From Psococerastis gibbosa (Eukaryota > Arthropoda > Insecta > Psocodea > Psocidae), in NCBI GenBank assembly GCA_963971405.1, contig OZ020488.1:3410001-3474000 (forward strand): DNA of 64,000 nt, read 5' to 3'. Below, piece after piece: positions 10,986 to 21,257 of this stretch. The translations under genes were made by a program, and so were the position numbers. Under the pieces are notes generated by a model. That model searched no databases, was not told the origin of the DNA, and saw only the letters and a program-made list of their open reading frames with translations. How positions within the stretch are numbered: the stretch's first letter is position 1; each line of letters opens with the position of its first letter.

Positions 10986-11185
10986 AGGACATGTAGAGTA
11001 GCGGTACGGACTCTGACTTTCACCCGAAAGGTTGTTGGTTCGAGTCCCTCACTTGCTGTACATTTTCTGGCCATGCTTCGGAGAGCATGTAAAGCAGGCT
11101 TCCTAGTTGGGTGTAAGAGAGGGCTTTATAGCCATAACTCCGCTAGGTTGGCTTAGTAATAGAACAAAAAGTCATTATTTATTTA
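10986..11185 (+). mobile_element. SINE-A copy 2
   Basis: Full-length tRNA-derived SINE. The head contains CTTTCACCCGAAAGG and the B box GGTTCGAGTCCC, like tRNA-Glu(TTC). The core is GCTTCGGAGAGCATGTAAAG and the tail AATAGAACAAAAAGTCATTA. Confidence 0.9.
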
Positions 11186-11394
11186 CCATAGAGCATGCAC
11201 ATTCATTCCGTGTTCCATGATAAATTGTCGGAAATATTTCGTAGACATAGCCATTGAATAACATAGCCAAGCCTTAATCAATATTTAGCCAATAGCCTTT
11301 GAATATTTTTTTTTCGGAAATTAAAATCCAAAAGATAATGAAGTGCCTATTTATATTGCGTTTTCCTGCAGATAATTATAGCTATCATACTTAT

Positions 11395-11745
11395 ACAATA
11401 GTATAAAAGTAAAGCTTTGTGATGGTCAGGGGCGGATTTGGCTTTGTGCTGATATAGGCACTGCTCTTGTCACGGACATTAATAGTTATTGTATGCATAA
11501 TGGGGGGTGAAACAACTATTTTTTTTAATGCGCGCCTAAATTTGACAAATTATTCTTTAATAGGTATCTGATAATTATTAAATAATAATAATAAAAAATC
11601 GTTGACGTACGCGCGCGCGAACATAGCTGCATTTGCCTTAGTTCCCTATTGGTAAATCCGCCACTGGTGATGGTCGAAATGTTCGATTTTGGGATTTCAG
11701 TGGATTTTCTCGTTTTGAGGTCCCAGGAACCGAATAAATAAACAA
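11395..11745 (+). repeat. Family T, 5' part, split by hAT MITE
   Basis: Begins with TATAAAAGTAAAGCTTTGTG, is interrupted at 11427-11666, and resumes with GGTCGAAATGTTCGATTTTG and GAGGTCCCAGGAACC. It matches the start of the fuller copy at 26415. Confidence 0.75.
11427..11666. mobile_element. hAT-type MITE, 240 bp
   Basis: Ends are CAGGGGCGGATTT and AAATCCGCCACTG. The perfect 8-bp duplication GTGATGGT occupies 11419-11426 and 11667-11674. The interior is AT-rich with a GCGCGCGC run near 11620. There is no transposase remnant. Confidence 0.92.
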
Positions 11746-11799
11746 TAACGCCAGCTCTGTGGGCTAAACGTACTTTTCAGACAGTTTCCGCTGGAGTTC

Positions 11800-12191
11800 T
11801 ATATAGGAGAAATATGGGAAATTCGAGCGCACTGAAAATGAGTCGGCTAGTTTCAAAGTCACCAATGTAATTTTTGACCAATTTTTCAGAAACCACAAAA
11901 CCTGTAAATACAGTACAAATAATATACTGTATTAAACTAAACTAATAGTTCAGTACCTGTATTGCCAGTTTAGATTAATATGGTATATGATTTTTACAGT
12001 ATTTACAGGTTTTGCGGTTTCTGAAAAATTGGTCAAAAATGACATTGGCTACTTTGATACTAGACTACTCAAATATTTTTGAGTCCTCGGGCTACATGGT
12101 ACGCTTTTTAGATGGCTGGTCCGAGAAAATCAGTTGGCCCAGGGGTTCAAAAAATATTTCTGGCGATCTGGAATGTCCCATCACTCCTGCA
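11800..12191. mobile_element. Family G palindromic MITE, copy 1
   Basis: Outer ends ATATAGGAGAAATATGGGA and TCCCATCACTCCTGCAT are diverged complements. Inner arms of about 80 bp pair well (CAATTTTTCAGAAACC near 11880 with its complement near 12015). G copies at 26076-26238 and 59203-59368 share the terminal sequence. It is non-coding. Confidence 0.75.
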
Positions 12192-13054
12192 TAAATTCCA
12201 GAATCCGGGTATAGTTGTGCGTGAGGTTTGGCAAAAAGGTTCTCAGCTTAGTCCTTTTTGTCCTAGAGATCTACCGTATACCGTACACAAACGTATAGTA
12301 TTTACGTTACGTTTTGCCTTTATACAAGGATAAAGTCTCCTTCTACCGTAGCACCTTTAATTAACAAACATAGCAAATGGTATATACATGAAGTAAACAT
12401 ACTATAATTATGTCTCGGGTAAATACGGGCTCCTTTTCACATAAATCACTTTGTATCATCAACAAAACCGAAAAAGAGGAGGGCAGAAGCTGGAAAACCT
12501 GCGGTTCTTTTGAGTACGATGGTGAGGGAAAAGCGACCCAAGTTTGGTGTAAACTGAAAGGAAAATGATGAATATGTTTCTTAATACTTTCACCCGTTTC
12601 TGTCTCTAGTTTCTATAATTAAATTATTGGTTAGCAAATGAAAATGTTGCAACGTTGATGAACGCAGCGAAACGGTATGAGGGGCTTATGTGACCTATAT
12701 AGCCTATCGTATCAATATCGTATCAATATACTGTACATAAGCCCCTCATAGCCGAGCCTCCTAGTTATTAAGCTTTATAGGTAATTGCGTAAAGGTCGTA
12801 GGTCTTACCTTAGGCTGGTCTTAATCTGGTAGAAACCGAGGGCCCACGGTGAAGATGGTTATGGATCACAGCACTACGGGATGGATAAAATCACAGATCT
12901 CGACACAATACGCAACTTTAGACAGAATTAAATAAAGTATTATAAACTGAGAGTAGAATTAAATTGTTAGACCGACCGGGCCAGGATTTCTTTAGCAACT
13001 GAGTTGTGGCTGTAGCTTAGACAACTTGTTTTAACAGGAGAATTAGTCATTTAC
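12192..13054. other. No gene; one hairpin
   Basis: A 15-bp inverted repeat, ATGAGGGGCTTATGT and its exact complement, spans about 12677-12751 with a 45-nt loop holding CGTATCAATAT repeats. Otherwise unrecognised. Confidence 0.55.
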
Positions 13055-13260
13055 CTATTGTATAGTGACTACCTCCAAGATACAATCTTAGAAGTCTACG
13101 CAGTTCCACTGAAGATGTTGACGACAGATGTTGAAGAAACTATGGAAGTAGGCTTTCAGAATGGCCACGGGCTATCATCCCTGATTATACTGTTTCATCA
13201 CGTGACTCCGGCCGTGAAAGCCTTTGTAATTATAACACAGATGACCTGGATATAAGTTGT
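13055..13260 (+). repeat. Family P arm
   Basis: Shares ATCTTAGAAGTCTACGCAG and TTGACGACAGATGTTGA with the right arm of the palindrome at 59690-59985 and with 15376-15545. A single arm only. Confidence 0.6.
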
Positions 13261-13672
13261 GGGCCATGCTGGAATTTGAGCGGGTAGTTTATCGACTCGG
13301 TTATAGGGAAGAATATCGGTGATTGGGTTTTGTATAAAGTGAACAATAACGTTATAAAGAACAGTATTAGAATCCACCCTATAACTTCTATCTCACATAG
13401 TCAGATTACCATAACTGCGAAGAGAAATATCGCCCCCGTAGAAAATAATACAAAATTAATTTCACTGGTGAGGGTTTTCAACCTCACATATAGTGTTCTA
13501 GCTATGATTATATACAAAGAAATATTATTACCGCAGAAACTTAATAAATACATTAACTACAACAGTCATAAGTCTCTTTCATGTAAGTACCTAAACCTAG
13601 GTACGTTCCCCGTGGAAATTTGACCATAACTACTGCCCTAATTAAGCTGTCGTGCCTAATATAAACATAAAT

Positions 13673-13888
13673 AGGACATGTAGAGTTGTGGTACAGACTC
13701 CAACTTTCACCCGAAAGGTTGTTGGTTCGAGTCCCAAACTTATTATATTTTCTGGCCATGCTTCGGAGGGCATGTATAGCAGGCGGTCCCGAGTCTTCCT
13801 AGTTGAGTGTAAGCTAGGGCTTTATAGCCCTAACTTCGCAAGGTTGGCTTAGTAATAGAGCAAAAAAGTCAATATTTACTTATTTATA
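13673..13888 (+). mobile_element. SINE-A copy 3
   Basis: Near full length. Head GGACATGTAGAGTTGTGGTA, B box GGTTCGAGTCCC, core GCTTCGGAGGGCATGTATAG, tail AGTAATAGAGCAAAAAAGTC. Confidence 0.9.
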
Positions 13889-15060
13889 AATAGAAAATAT
13901 CGTCTGCGTTCATCCTTTCATTACGAAACAATAATGGGCGCCAATAGAGATTTGGCGCGTGCCTGCAGAAATTCAAAAATACATTTTTGAGAGGAAGCCT
14001 ATACATAGAATTCGAACCTAAACTGGTTAGAATGTTTAAGTCGGGAGACGTACAGTAGCGTGAAGGGACAGACTCTCGGTAGGACCAAGCTACACAGATT
14101 TTACAGGAACGATAACAAAAGAGTTGGGGGGAACCGCCCTTCGAATGATATTACGAAAACAATTTACCCTATGGAAATTCAATATTGTTTACAGTAAGCC
14201 CACTATCTCACTAAAATCCCTTCCAAATGGATTCACATATATAGTATGGAAATTCATAGCCGACGCCCTGTACCTTAAACCTTCCGTACCTGCAGCTACA
14301 ATCCCTTGAAATTCCCCCAAACATGAGAAAAACCTTCAATATTATACATTTCCATTAGAAAACCTTCAAAGCATGGTACACAGAAAATATCCAGACCTGA
14401 CGAATAGCGACACCTGCCTGGGGCGACCTACACAGCCTCTGTATCTAAAACTTTTCCGACTGCTTTGCATTCTGGGATGATATTGGGAAACTGTACCGCT
14501 CTTATGAAAATGTTTTTTTCGTTTACACTTTGAAAATCCTTTGCTTTTATTTCCCCCTCTTTGTGTAGTGTTTGTGAACCTTCACCGATTTTGGCGCCCG
14601 TGGTGTATTTAATGGCTTCCTCTTTGATGTCTCTGAGCAATTAGGTCCGATATTGGCACCTACTGGATTGTATATATCTTTGTTTGTAAGGGAGGGGGGG
14701 GGGGGTTGTGAATAAAATGGGCAACCTGTTCCCGTTTTTTTTTTTTTCCTGGATACAAGTATGGTGAGTAGGCAAGATTTTTTATTACATGTTTTTCTCT
14801 GCTTTTAGAGTATTTTTTTGAGTTTTTGATGACAGTTGGACAGTTGAAATATAAATGGCAGTTAATGAGTTGAAGAGCTGTCTGTCCTGACCTGTCTTAC
14901 CTTATCATTTTCTTAGTCTGCCGTGTCTACCTGGAGTAGATCTACCCTCCGGCGGGTGATTCACGTTGAGGAAAACACAATATTATCAAGATACCACATT
15001 GATCGTTATTCTTGTCTTCGTTGACTAATAAAGTCAGTTTGTTCTATCAAAAATCTCTTA
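13889..15060. other. No gene recognised
   Basis: Contains a short GGCGCCAA hairpin near 13936 and a G run near 14692-14705. Open frames do not resemble known families. Confidence 0.5.
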
Positions 15061-15088
15061 GCCTCCAGCCCCCCCCCCCTCTTCTTCT

Positions 15089-15345
15089 TCAAGTTACAGC
15101 GGGATGGCTGGTTGGCTGCAACATGTGGCTTCGATGCCTCCACTTCCCTCGATCCTGGCACGCCCTCTTCAGATTCACGTGTGTATTGGCCCCTATATCC
15201 TCCATAACTTGCTGTAGATATTCTTTTCTCGGGCGCCCAGGCCGGTTGGCGCCTTCTATTGTTCCCTCTATGATGCAGCTTACGAAGTTCTCGTGTCGAA
15301 GAAATGCCCAAGCTATAGTGAGCTCTTCTTTTACTTATCCATGCA
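15089..15345 (-). pseudogene. LINE C-terminal fragment
   Basis: The reverse-strand frame reads KEELTIAWAFLRHENF, then IIEGTIEGANRPGRPRK, EYLQQVMEDIGANTHV and KRACQDRGKWRHR, ending at a TGA (15089-15091). This is the basic G-R-P-R-K tail shared by RTE-like LINEs and their relatives. It starts mid-domain, so it is a 5'-truncated copy, and it is followed by C/T-rich sequence. The annotatable ATG frames in this interval are in the wrong frame. Confidence 0.85.
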
Positions 15346-15375
15346 ACAAGAACTTGGTATAAATATCGGTGCACA

Positions 15376-15545
15376 TACCTTTGCCCAAACAGTTGCTGCT
15401 GAGCCTTCGAGACATAATCTTAGAAGTCTACGCAGTCGACGAAACAATCGTAAGTACGCTTCCAGATCGACCACGGCCTATCGTCCCCCATTTTACTGCT
15501 TCATCACGTAGCTCTGGAAAGTCTTTGTAAATACGTGTATATTCT
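15376..15545 (+). repeat. Family P arm
   Basis: Begins CAAACAGTTGCTGCTGAGCC and contains ATCTTAGAAGTCTACGCAG, matching the right arm of the palindrome at 59880-59965. It continues with GACCACGGCCTATC, as at 22655. Confidence 0.65.
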
Positions 15546-16555
15546 CCCCACAAAACTGCTATAGCCACAATAAAATCCAGAATGGTGCTTGCAGCGTACA
15601 ACGTTATAAGCAAAATTGATCAATATTCGTTCTATCGTATTCTATGGGCTAGTTGTAAAAGGGGGCCTTCTTGCTTACTTTCTATTCTTGCTTTCTTTCT
15701 ATCCAGAACGTATAACTCGGTGGCCATTCTCATGAAAGTAGGCCTATCATTGCTACTCATGTTGGAGGTCATACGTTCCAGCATTCCAATATACAATATA
15801 TTGCAGGATATAACAAGATCAATCGGTACTTGTGACATGAAATGAAATGAAAAAAAACGACTTTAGAGACAAATAAACAAAAGGCAAACAATAAGATTAT
15901 AAAGTCTTGTTTTCATGCTAACCCTATAAACCCAAATATTGTATTATTGATAAGTAAAAAGTTAAATGTATAATGAAAAATAGAGGAAAAGTGGGGGGGG
16001 CAAGAAGAAGGGGAAAATGCATACGGGGAGGGGGGATGGGCACGAAGTTACAAATAATAGAGTTAATCAATTTAAAAAAAAAAAAAAAAAAAAAACAGTT
16101 TATTGTCAGTGATATTGCTGAATGTGGATGCGCTCCTGATGTAACATGACAAGATGCGACTTTTCTCTCCGCTTGACAATATGAGTAGACAGCTTGTGGG
16201 AGGAAACTGGTCGTAGGGGGAGGGGGGGGGGGAAACTACTGGTCACGAATATAGAATATTCTAGTAACTCCTTCAACCGCCCCCCCCCCCCATCAAACCG
16301 AAAACCCCTGAAGTACGGATGAACAACGTTTGTTCCGGTCAAGTTGCTCCCTTGTTGCTTTTGCGGCTATTGGTTTTAATGCACAAATCTAGTTTATGGA
16401 CATTGAATAGTTTGCTGGAGGGAAATTTTAATAAAACAGAACGAAGTCGCAGTTGCTACCCGGCCAGTTCAAGGGGAACCAGGGTTGGTTCCAGGATATT
16501 CATAAAGGCGCACTAGCTGGGCCGCTCTGAACTTTTGTTTGTAATAACAAAAAAA
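15546..16555. other. No gene; homopolymer-rich
   Basis: Holds a poly-A run (about 16074-16096) and facing G and C runs (16216-16231 and 16279-16291). These could be worn MITE ends, but I could not pair them. Confidence 0.45.
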
Positions 16556-16559
16556 AAAT

Positions 16560-16750
16560 CATTTAATCGCATGTACGGTAGGTACACACAATTTAATGAA
16601 AGTTTCCGATTGACATTGACCTCTTCGACGGCTCACTAAGTAACCCAATAGGTTTTGAGTCACGATGCGTCTCCGATCGCATGGTGTGTAGAGACTCACA
16701 CAAGTACCTACAAGCACGCTACAACCTTGCTGCCAGTGAAGCCGACTAAA
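16560..16750 (-). mobile_element. SINE-B copy 2
   Basis: Reverse-strand copy: TTAATCGCATGTACG at the 3' end, CTCTTCGACGGCTCACT, and the core CACGATGCGTCTCCGATCGC. Confidence 0.75.
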
Positions 16751-16854
16751 CTATAGCTACGAACCAAATCCAAATACATCATAGATTTATTGAATTAAAA
16801 AGGCTTGCATGTCCATTGTCAGATCATAAAGGAGTACGTACAATCCTAGCTGAA

Positions 16855-16940
16855 AGAGTGCTCTTCCGAACGTTTCGTCAACATCTGCTGTCGACATCTT
16901 CGGACGTTTGGAAGCCCGCTTTCCGAACGGCCATCAGTTC
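16855..16940 (+). repeat. Family P arm fragment
   Basis: CGTTTCGTCAACATCTGC and GTCGACATCTTCGGACG match the left arm at 59765-59800 and 19488. Confidence 0.5.
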
Positions 16941-16967
16941 ATATTCAACTGCTTCATAAAAAATTCA

Positions 16968-17516
16968 ATTCAACCCAAAACACTCCGTGTAAAAAATACC
17001 AAGTTCCTTTGGCCCATCAAAGTTGTGATATCCAGATGGGCCAAGTTCCTTTTTTCTGCCGATGTATGTTGTGATATCAGGATGGGCCAAGTTCTTGTAA
17101 TTTTTCTCTTTGAATATTTTCTCTAAAAAATTAATTTAATTTTTTTTTTCAGAACTTGGTACTTCTTCACGCTTATGTACCTTGACACTGACACTTGCTG
17201 TAATTGGCCAATGATGACGCATAAGATATGGCTAAATGGCAAATTTGCAACTGAGGCCCCAGTGTCGTTACGTGTATACCTCTAATAAACGATAGGAAAC
17301 TACGAAGAGTTTTACAAGGGAAGCACCCAAGTTCTGAAAATAAAATTTAAATTAATTTTTTAGAGAAAATATTCAAAGAGAAAAATTACAAGAACTTGGC
17401 CCATCCTGATATCACAACATACATAGGCAGAAAAAAGGAACTTGGCCCATCTGGATATCACAACTTTGATGGGCCAAAGGAACTTGGTATTTTTTACACG
17501 GAGTGTTTTGGGTTGG
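16968..17516. mobile_element. Long inverted repeat, probable MITE
   Basis: Arms 16968-17155 and 17330-17516 are almost identical reverse complements of about 185 bp, beginning CAACCCAAAACACTCCGTG. Each arm contains further GGGCCAAGTTC repeats. The 175-bp spacer holds no ORF. No convincing target duplication was found. Peptides read from the two arms are the same only because the arms are copies. Confidence 0.8.
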
Positions 17517-18679
17517 ATATCATATCTTTTTGTACAAATAACAAATAACTTGACATGTATACATGTGTACAGTGTTAAAAAAAGACAGAGCAAGAATTTG
17601 TCATCTTTTCATTATACATGGCTGTGCTATGTATGGTGAAAAATGAAGAATGAATCCAATCCAAAATTTCAGTTGTCCTGCATATGTGGATGGGATGAGC
17701 ATGCCATAGGTATACTCGGCCTTACTAAGTACGTAAAATTCATTACGTGATTGCTAAATTATCATAAAACTTTTTCGGGTTTTTTGATTTATTCTGGGGG
17801 TTTGATGGTAAGAAGAGACTAATTCCTGAGTTTCACATCTCCAGCACATCTGGAAGTGGGCTATAATTTGTGTCAGTGAGTGAGTGAGTGAGTGAGTGAG
17901 TCCACACGAAAAGCGTGGTTTTGGGATGTTAGGATTTCAGCAACCAATCATGCTAGAGTGCTGAATTTTTAAATTGGGGTTCTGTGCTGTATTTAAAGCC
18001 TGAATGTGCAAAATTAGAGGTCAATCGGACAACTGGGTGAGCTACAGTGATGGTTGGAAAGGGGCTAGAATGCCGTAAACTCGCCGTGGAGATATACTTG
18101 CTGGGCAGCTCATCGGGGGTGCATATGGAACTTGGTCGCGCGCTGCCGCGCGCGTTCACCTAAGGTCGCATCCCATTAGCGTTGGATTCGCCACTGGATA
18201 TGCAAGTATTATACATGCGAAAAGGTGCAATCCTATACGTAAACGTTACGAGATAAACATAAATTGCAAGTTTTTTGTACTTAAGTTTATTATGGACACC
18301 CGCTCTGTCTTGCATATTTAAGGGATGGTTTATCTCTGCGCCCTTATTCCCCGTTGCCAAGGGAGCACTTGCCCCCCCCCCCTTTTAATGGACTACAAAC
18401 TGCAAGTGTACACTCCCTCGCGTAATTCCTTGTGTGTGCCAGCTTGTTTTAAGTGCTGGGGAATAGCCTTCTATGGAACCTTGCGCCTTAAGTGTACTTA
18501 TTTTAATAATTATTATAATATGCAAAAGGCTCGCTTGGGTGTCGACGCGTGAAAAGGCTGATTCATAGTTTAGGCATTAGCGTAAGAAGGCCATAACATG
18601 CTTTTAGGAGGTATTCTAAGAGCATATTAGTCAATATAAGGGCTCTGGGCCGAGGATTTAATTAATTCTTTACCAATTT
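17517..18679. other. No gene; (GTGA)n and GC patch
   Basis: (GTGA)n lies at 17876-17900, followed by a GC-richer repeat-like stretch (18040-18160) that includes GCGCGCTGCCGCGCGCG. A C run sits near 18373-18381. No coding sequence was recognised. Confidence 0.5.
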
Positions 18680-18880
18680 GACTTTCACCCGAAAGGTTGT
18701 TGGTTCGAGTCCCACACTGGCTACATTTTCTGGCCATGCTTCGGAGGGCATGTAAAGCAGGCGGTCCCGGGCCTTTCTAGTTGAGTGTAAGAGAGGGCTT
18801 TATAGCCCTAACTCCGCTAGGTTGGCTTAGTAATAGAAACAATAAAAAGTCCTTATTTATTTATTTATTTATTTATTTAG
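18680..18880 (+). mobile_element. SINE-A copy 4, head truncated
   Basis: Starts within the tRNA region at ACTTTCACCCGAAAGG and keeps the B box GGTTCGAGTCCC, core and tail, with an (ATTT)n end at 18852-18879. Confidence 0.88.
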
Positions 18881-19439
18881 AAGTTTTTTGTGGATTGTAC
18901 TGGTAATTTATTGGTTGGACTGAGACCTACAGTAGTTCCATGCATTTTGGCCTTATGCAATATTCCTTCCTCTTCCTCTCTCCCCATTAAAAAAAATATC
19001 AGCAACGTCCGCTGCTTAAAGAACTTGGCCCAAAAGTTTACTGCCGGCAACAGCATGGCTCATGATAAATGATGCGGCATTCATTACCTCGGTATAACTT
19101 AATAAAAATTTCGAAGCAAAAACTCTTGCCGCCAAGCCCGGCGCTGTCAGCGAATTTTTGAAAAAAGATTGTTAATTTTCCCGAACTTTGCTTTAATTAA
19201 GGTAAATAAGAAACCCCCCGCGCGAAGCGACGACGAAGAATCTCATCTTGTTGAGACGAGGAATTATTTAATATGAAACTAAGTTTTTGTCCGCGGTTGG
19301 TGTTTTGGTGTTTATTTTGGGAGGATTCTATTTAACTTTAAGTTTAGGTTTTATTGTTGTTGTTTTTTAGTTTTACGCCTTTTTCGTAACTGTAGCTACA
19401 GCATGGTCTTTTTCATTTTCTGATTCTATAGAATAGAAT
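18881..19439. other. No feature recognised
   Basis: AT-rich. Weak similarity between 19290-19350 and 20250-20310 (GTGGTTGGTG then TTCTATTTAA) suggests an old unnamed repeat. Confidence 0.4.
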
Positions 19440-19580
19440 CCGGGATGATAGGCCGTGGTCCGACCTGAAAGCGTACTACCAAACGTTTCGTCAACATGTG
19501 CGGTCGACATTTTGGAACTGAGCAGACTTCTGAGCTTGTATCTCGAACGCTCAGCAGTAACTGTTTGGGACTTTGGACAA
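19440..19580 (+). repeat. Family P left arm
   Basis: AACGTTTCGTCAACATGTGC, GGTCGACATTTTGGAAC and CTCAGCAGTAACTGTTT line up with the left arm of the palindrome at 59750-59870. Confidence 0.6.
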
Positions 19581-19702
19581 GGGGATGTGCACCGATATTT
19601 ACACTATCCCCACGCCACTGTGGGGTGGCGGGGGGAGGGGGGGGCGGGGGGTCCGTTCTATCTCAATCTGATTAATCAGGCTACACCACGAATTGCATTA
19701 TT

Positions 19703-20165
19703 TTGAAGGACTTTTTTTGTGGACCGTGGCCTACTTGTAGTAGCACATAGGTGCCTTGTCCAATGCCAACGACCCCGTGGATTTCGGATATTATTTATAT
19801 TGTTTCCGTATGACTTTTTGGACATTGGCAAACTGGTATATGTTCTCCATGTCAACCTACACCGGCTTAAAGCGATAATGGACAATCTGAGACAAGATTA
19901 CCATTGACGCAATGAAACAGGCGAAAGCATGACTTAGGTGCCCATTCCACATACGTACAACGTCAACGAAAAATTGAAAAATGACGTCAAAATGACGTAA
20001 ATTGACGTGGTAGCAGAATTTTTAGTATGTCTTTAATGTCTGCTAAAACGTCATTTTTCAATTTTTCGTTGACGTTGTACGTATATGGAATACCCCCCTT
20101 AACCAAGTACAGATATGAGTATTCATCACGTAACTGAAAGTCTTTGAAATTATACTATGTCAGTA
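19703..20165 (+). repeat. Family D repeat, split by MITE
   Basis: Contains CTTGTCCAATGCCAACGACC, GATTTCGGATATTAT, and GCGAAAGCATGACTTA, then resumes after the MITE with ACCAAGTACAGATATGAG. The uninterrupted junction is present at 41217-41245 and 60877-60905. Other copies lie at 25185 and 37600. The reverse strand shows a short peptide shared with the copy at 60660, but with no known domain. Confidence 0.75.
19937..20098. mobile_element. Harbinger-type MITE, 162 bp, copy 2
   Basis: Ends GGTGCCCATTCCACATACG and TATGGAATACCCCCC. TTA target duplications occupy 19934-19936 and 20099-20101. The uninserted family D copy near 60895 reads GCATGACTTAACCGAG, confirming the TTA target. It is shorter than copies 1 and 3 and lacks their central segment. 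Confidence 0.88.
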
Positions 20166-20950
20166 ATGGCATCTGAGCGAAATTCTAGTTTTCGAGACTT
20201 GAACGGTATTTTGACATTCAGTATATGGATTTTAAAAAATACAATAAAATAATAGCCGTGGTTGGTGAATCGCTGGTTATTTTGGCGGTATTCTATTTAA
20301 ATTGAGAGTTTATGATTTTCTTACTCTTTCATTGTTTTTGGATTTGTTTCAAGTTTTTCTTATTCTTATTATCTTATCTTATCACACTATTGTGGGACCC
20401 ACCCTAAATATTGAACCGCTGATACACGTACTTCACCAACTTTCCCCCAAGCAATTATGTTTCCTCCCTCATATTATATACATGCAAAGTCTTTCCTAAT
20501 TCAGCAACTTTGTAAATTTGCGACTTCTCCGCCGAAGCAGTCTACCCTATTTTGAAAATACGCTTTCCACGATAAACTTAAATACGGCTTCCTTCTCCTC
20601 GGAAATTCTCGATTGTGAACGGAATAATGATGCGGTTTTGAATGACAGAGAAAAGGAGTAACTTATTGTAGCCCATTTTTTATGCTTCGCTGTCACAGTA
20701 GACTTATTATGACGTAAATTTCCGGGACGTTTCGGAACGTTTCTGAAATCTGATGTGCTGCCTTAGTTAGGTATTGTTTAATGGAACAAGATGAATGAAT
20801 GAATAATCGGCAAGTTTGCTATCAACATCGTGTCTCCTAATATTGTAGTAACTTACACTATATTTCTACAATTAGTGGACATCATTTAATTTGAAATTCT
20901 AACGGGAATTCGACCATAGAAATATCGCCACATTACTACTTGTAATTTTG
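20166..20950. other. No feature recognised
   Basis: AT-rich intergenic-like sequence without named repeats. Confidence 0.5.
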
Positions 20951-20954
20951 AATC

Positions 20955-21060
20955 ATTATGAGCACAGTGGAAGGAACCAATAGAAGAGGGTGGCCGAAGA
21001 AGGAATTTATGAATCAACTGAAGTAGGACGCAGCAGCTCGAACGTACCAAGAGCTACTTG
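20955..21060 (+). pseudogene. LINE C-terminal fragment
   Basis: Reads STVEGTNRRGWPKKEFMNQL, then a stop and ARTYQELLE. The same text, diverged, follows the tandem array at 31795-31890, so both come from one LINE family. It runs directly into a SINE-B tail. Confidence 0.7.
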
Positions 21061-21112
21061 AAGAGGTTAATAGGATACATTCATTAACTTGTTTGTATGC
21101 GATTAGCCTTTT
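21058..21112 (+). repeat. SINE-B tail fragment
   Basis: GAAGAGGTTAATAGGATACA and TATGCGATTAGCC match the 3' third of SINE-B. The head is absent. Confidence 0.6.
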
Positions 21113-21257
21113 TTTAAAAGCATAACAATATATAAAATAAAATAAGCTACCAAATAGAGCATATAATAACGAAGGCTTTCACGGCTGAAGTCTAATAAGG
21201 GGGCAGAAGAATCCAAACGTGGTCGATTTGAAACCTTAGCTACGGTACTTCCGCGAT

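Noticed and set aside
16908-17593. Two ORFs with the same peptide in opposite orientations
   Set aside because: They are the two arms of one inverted repeat; identity is due to the palindrome.
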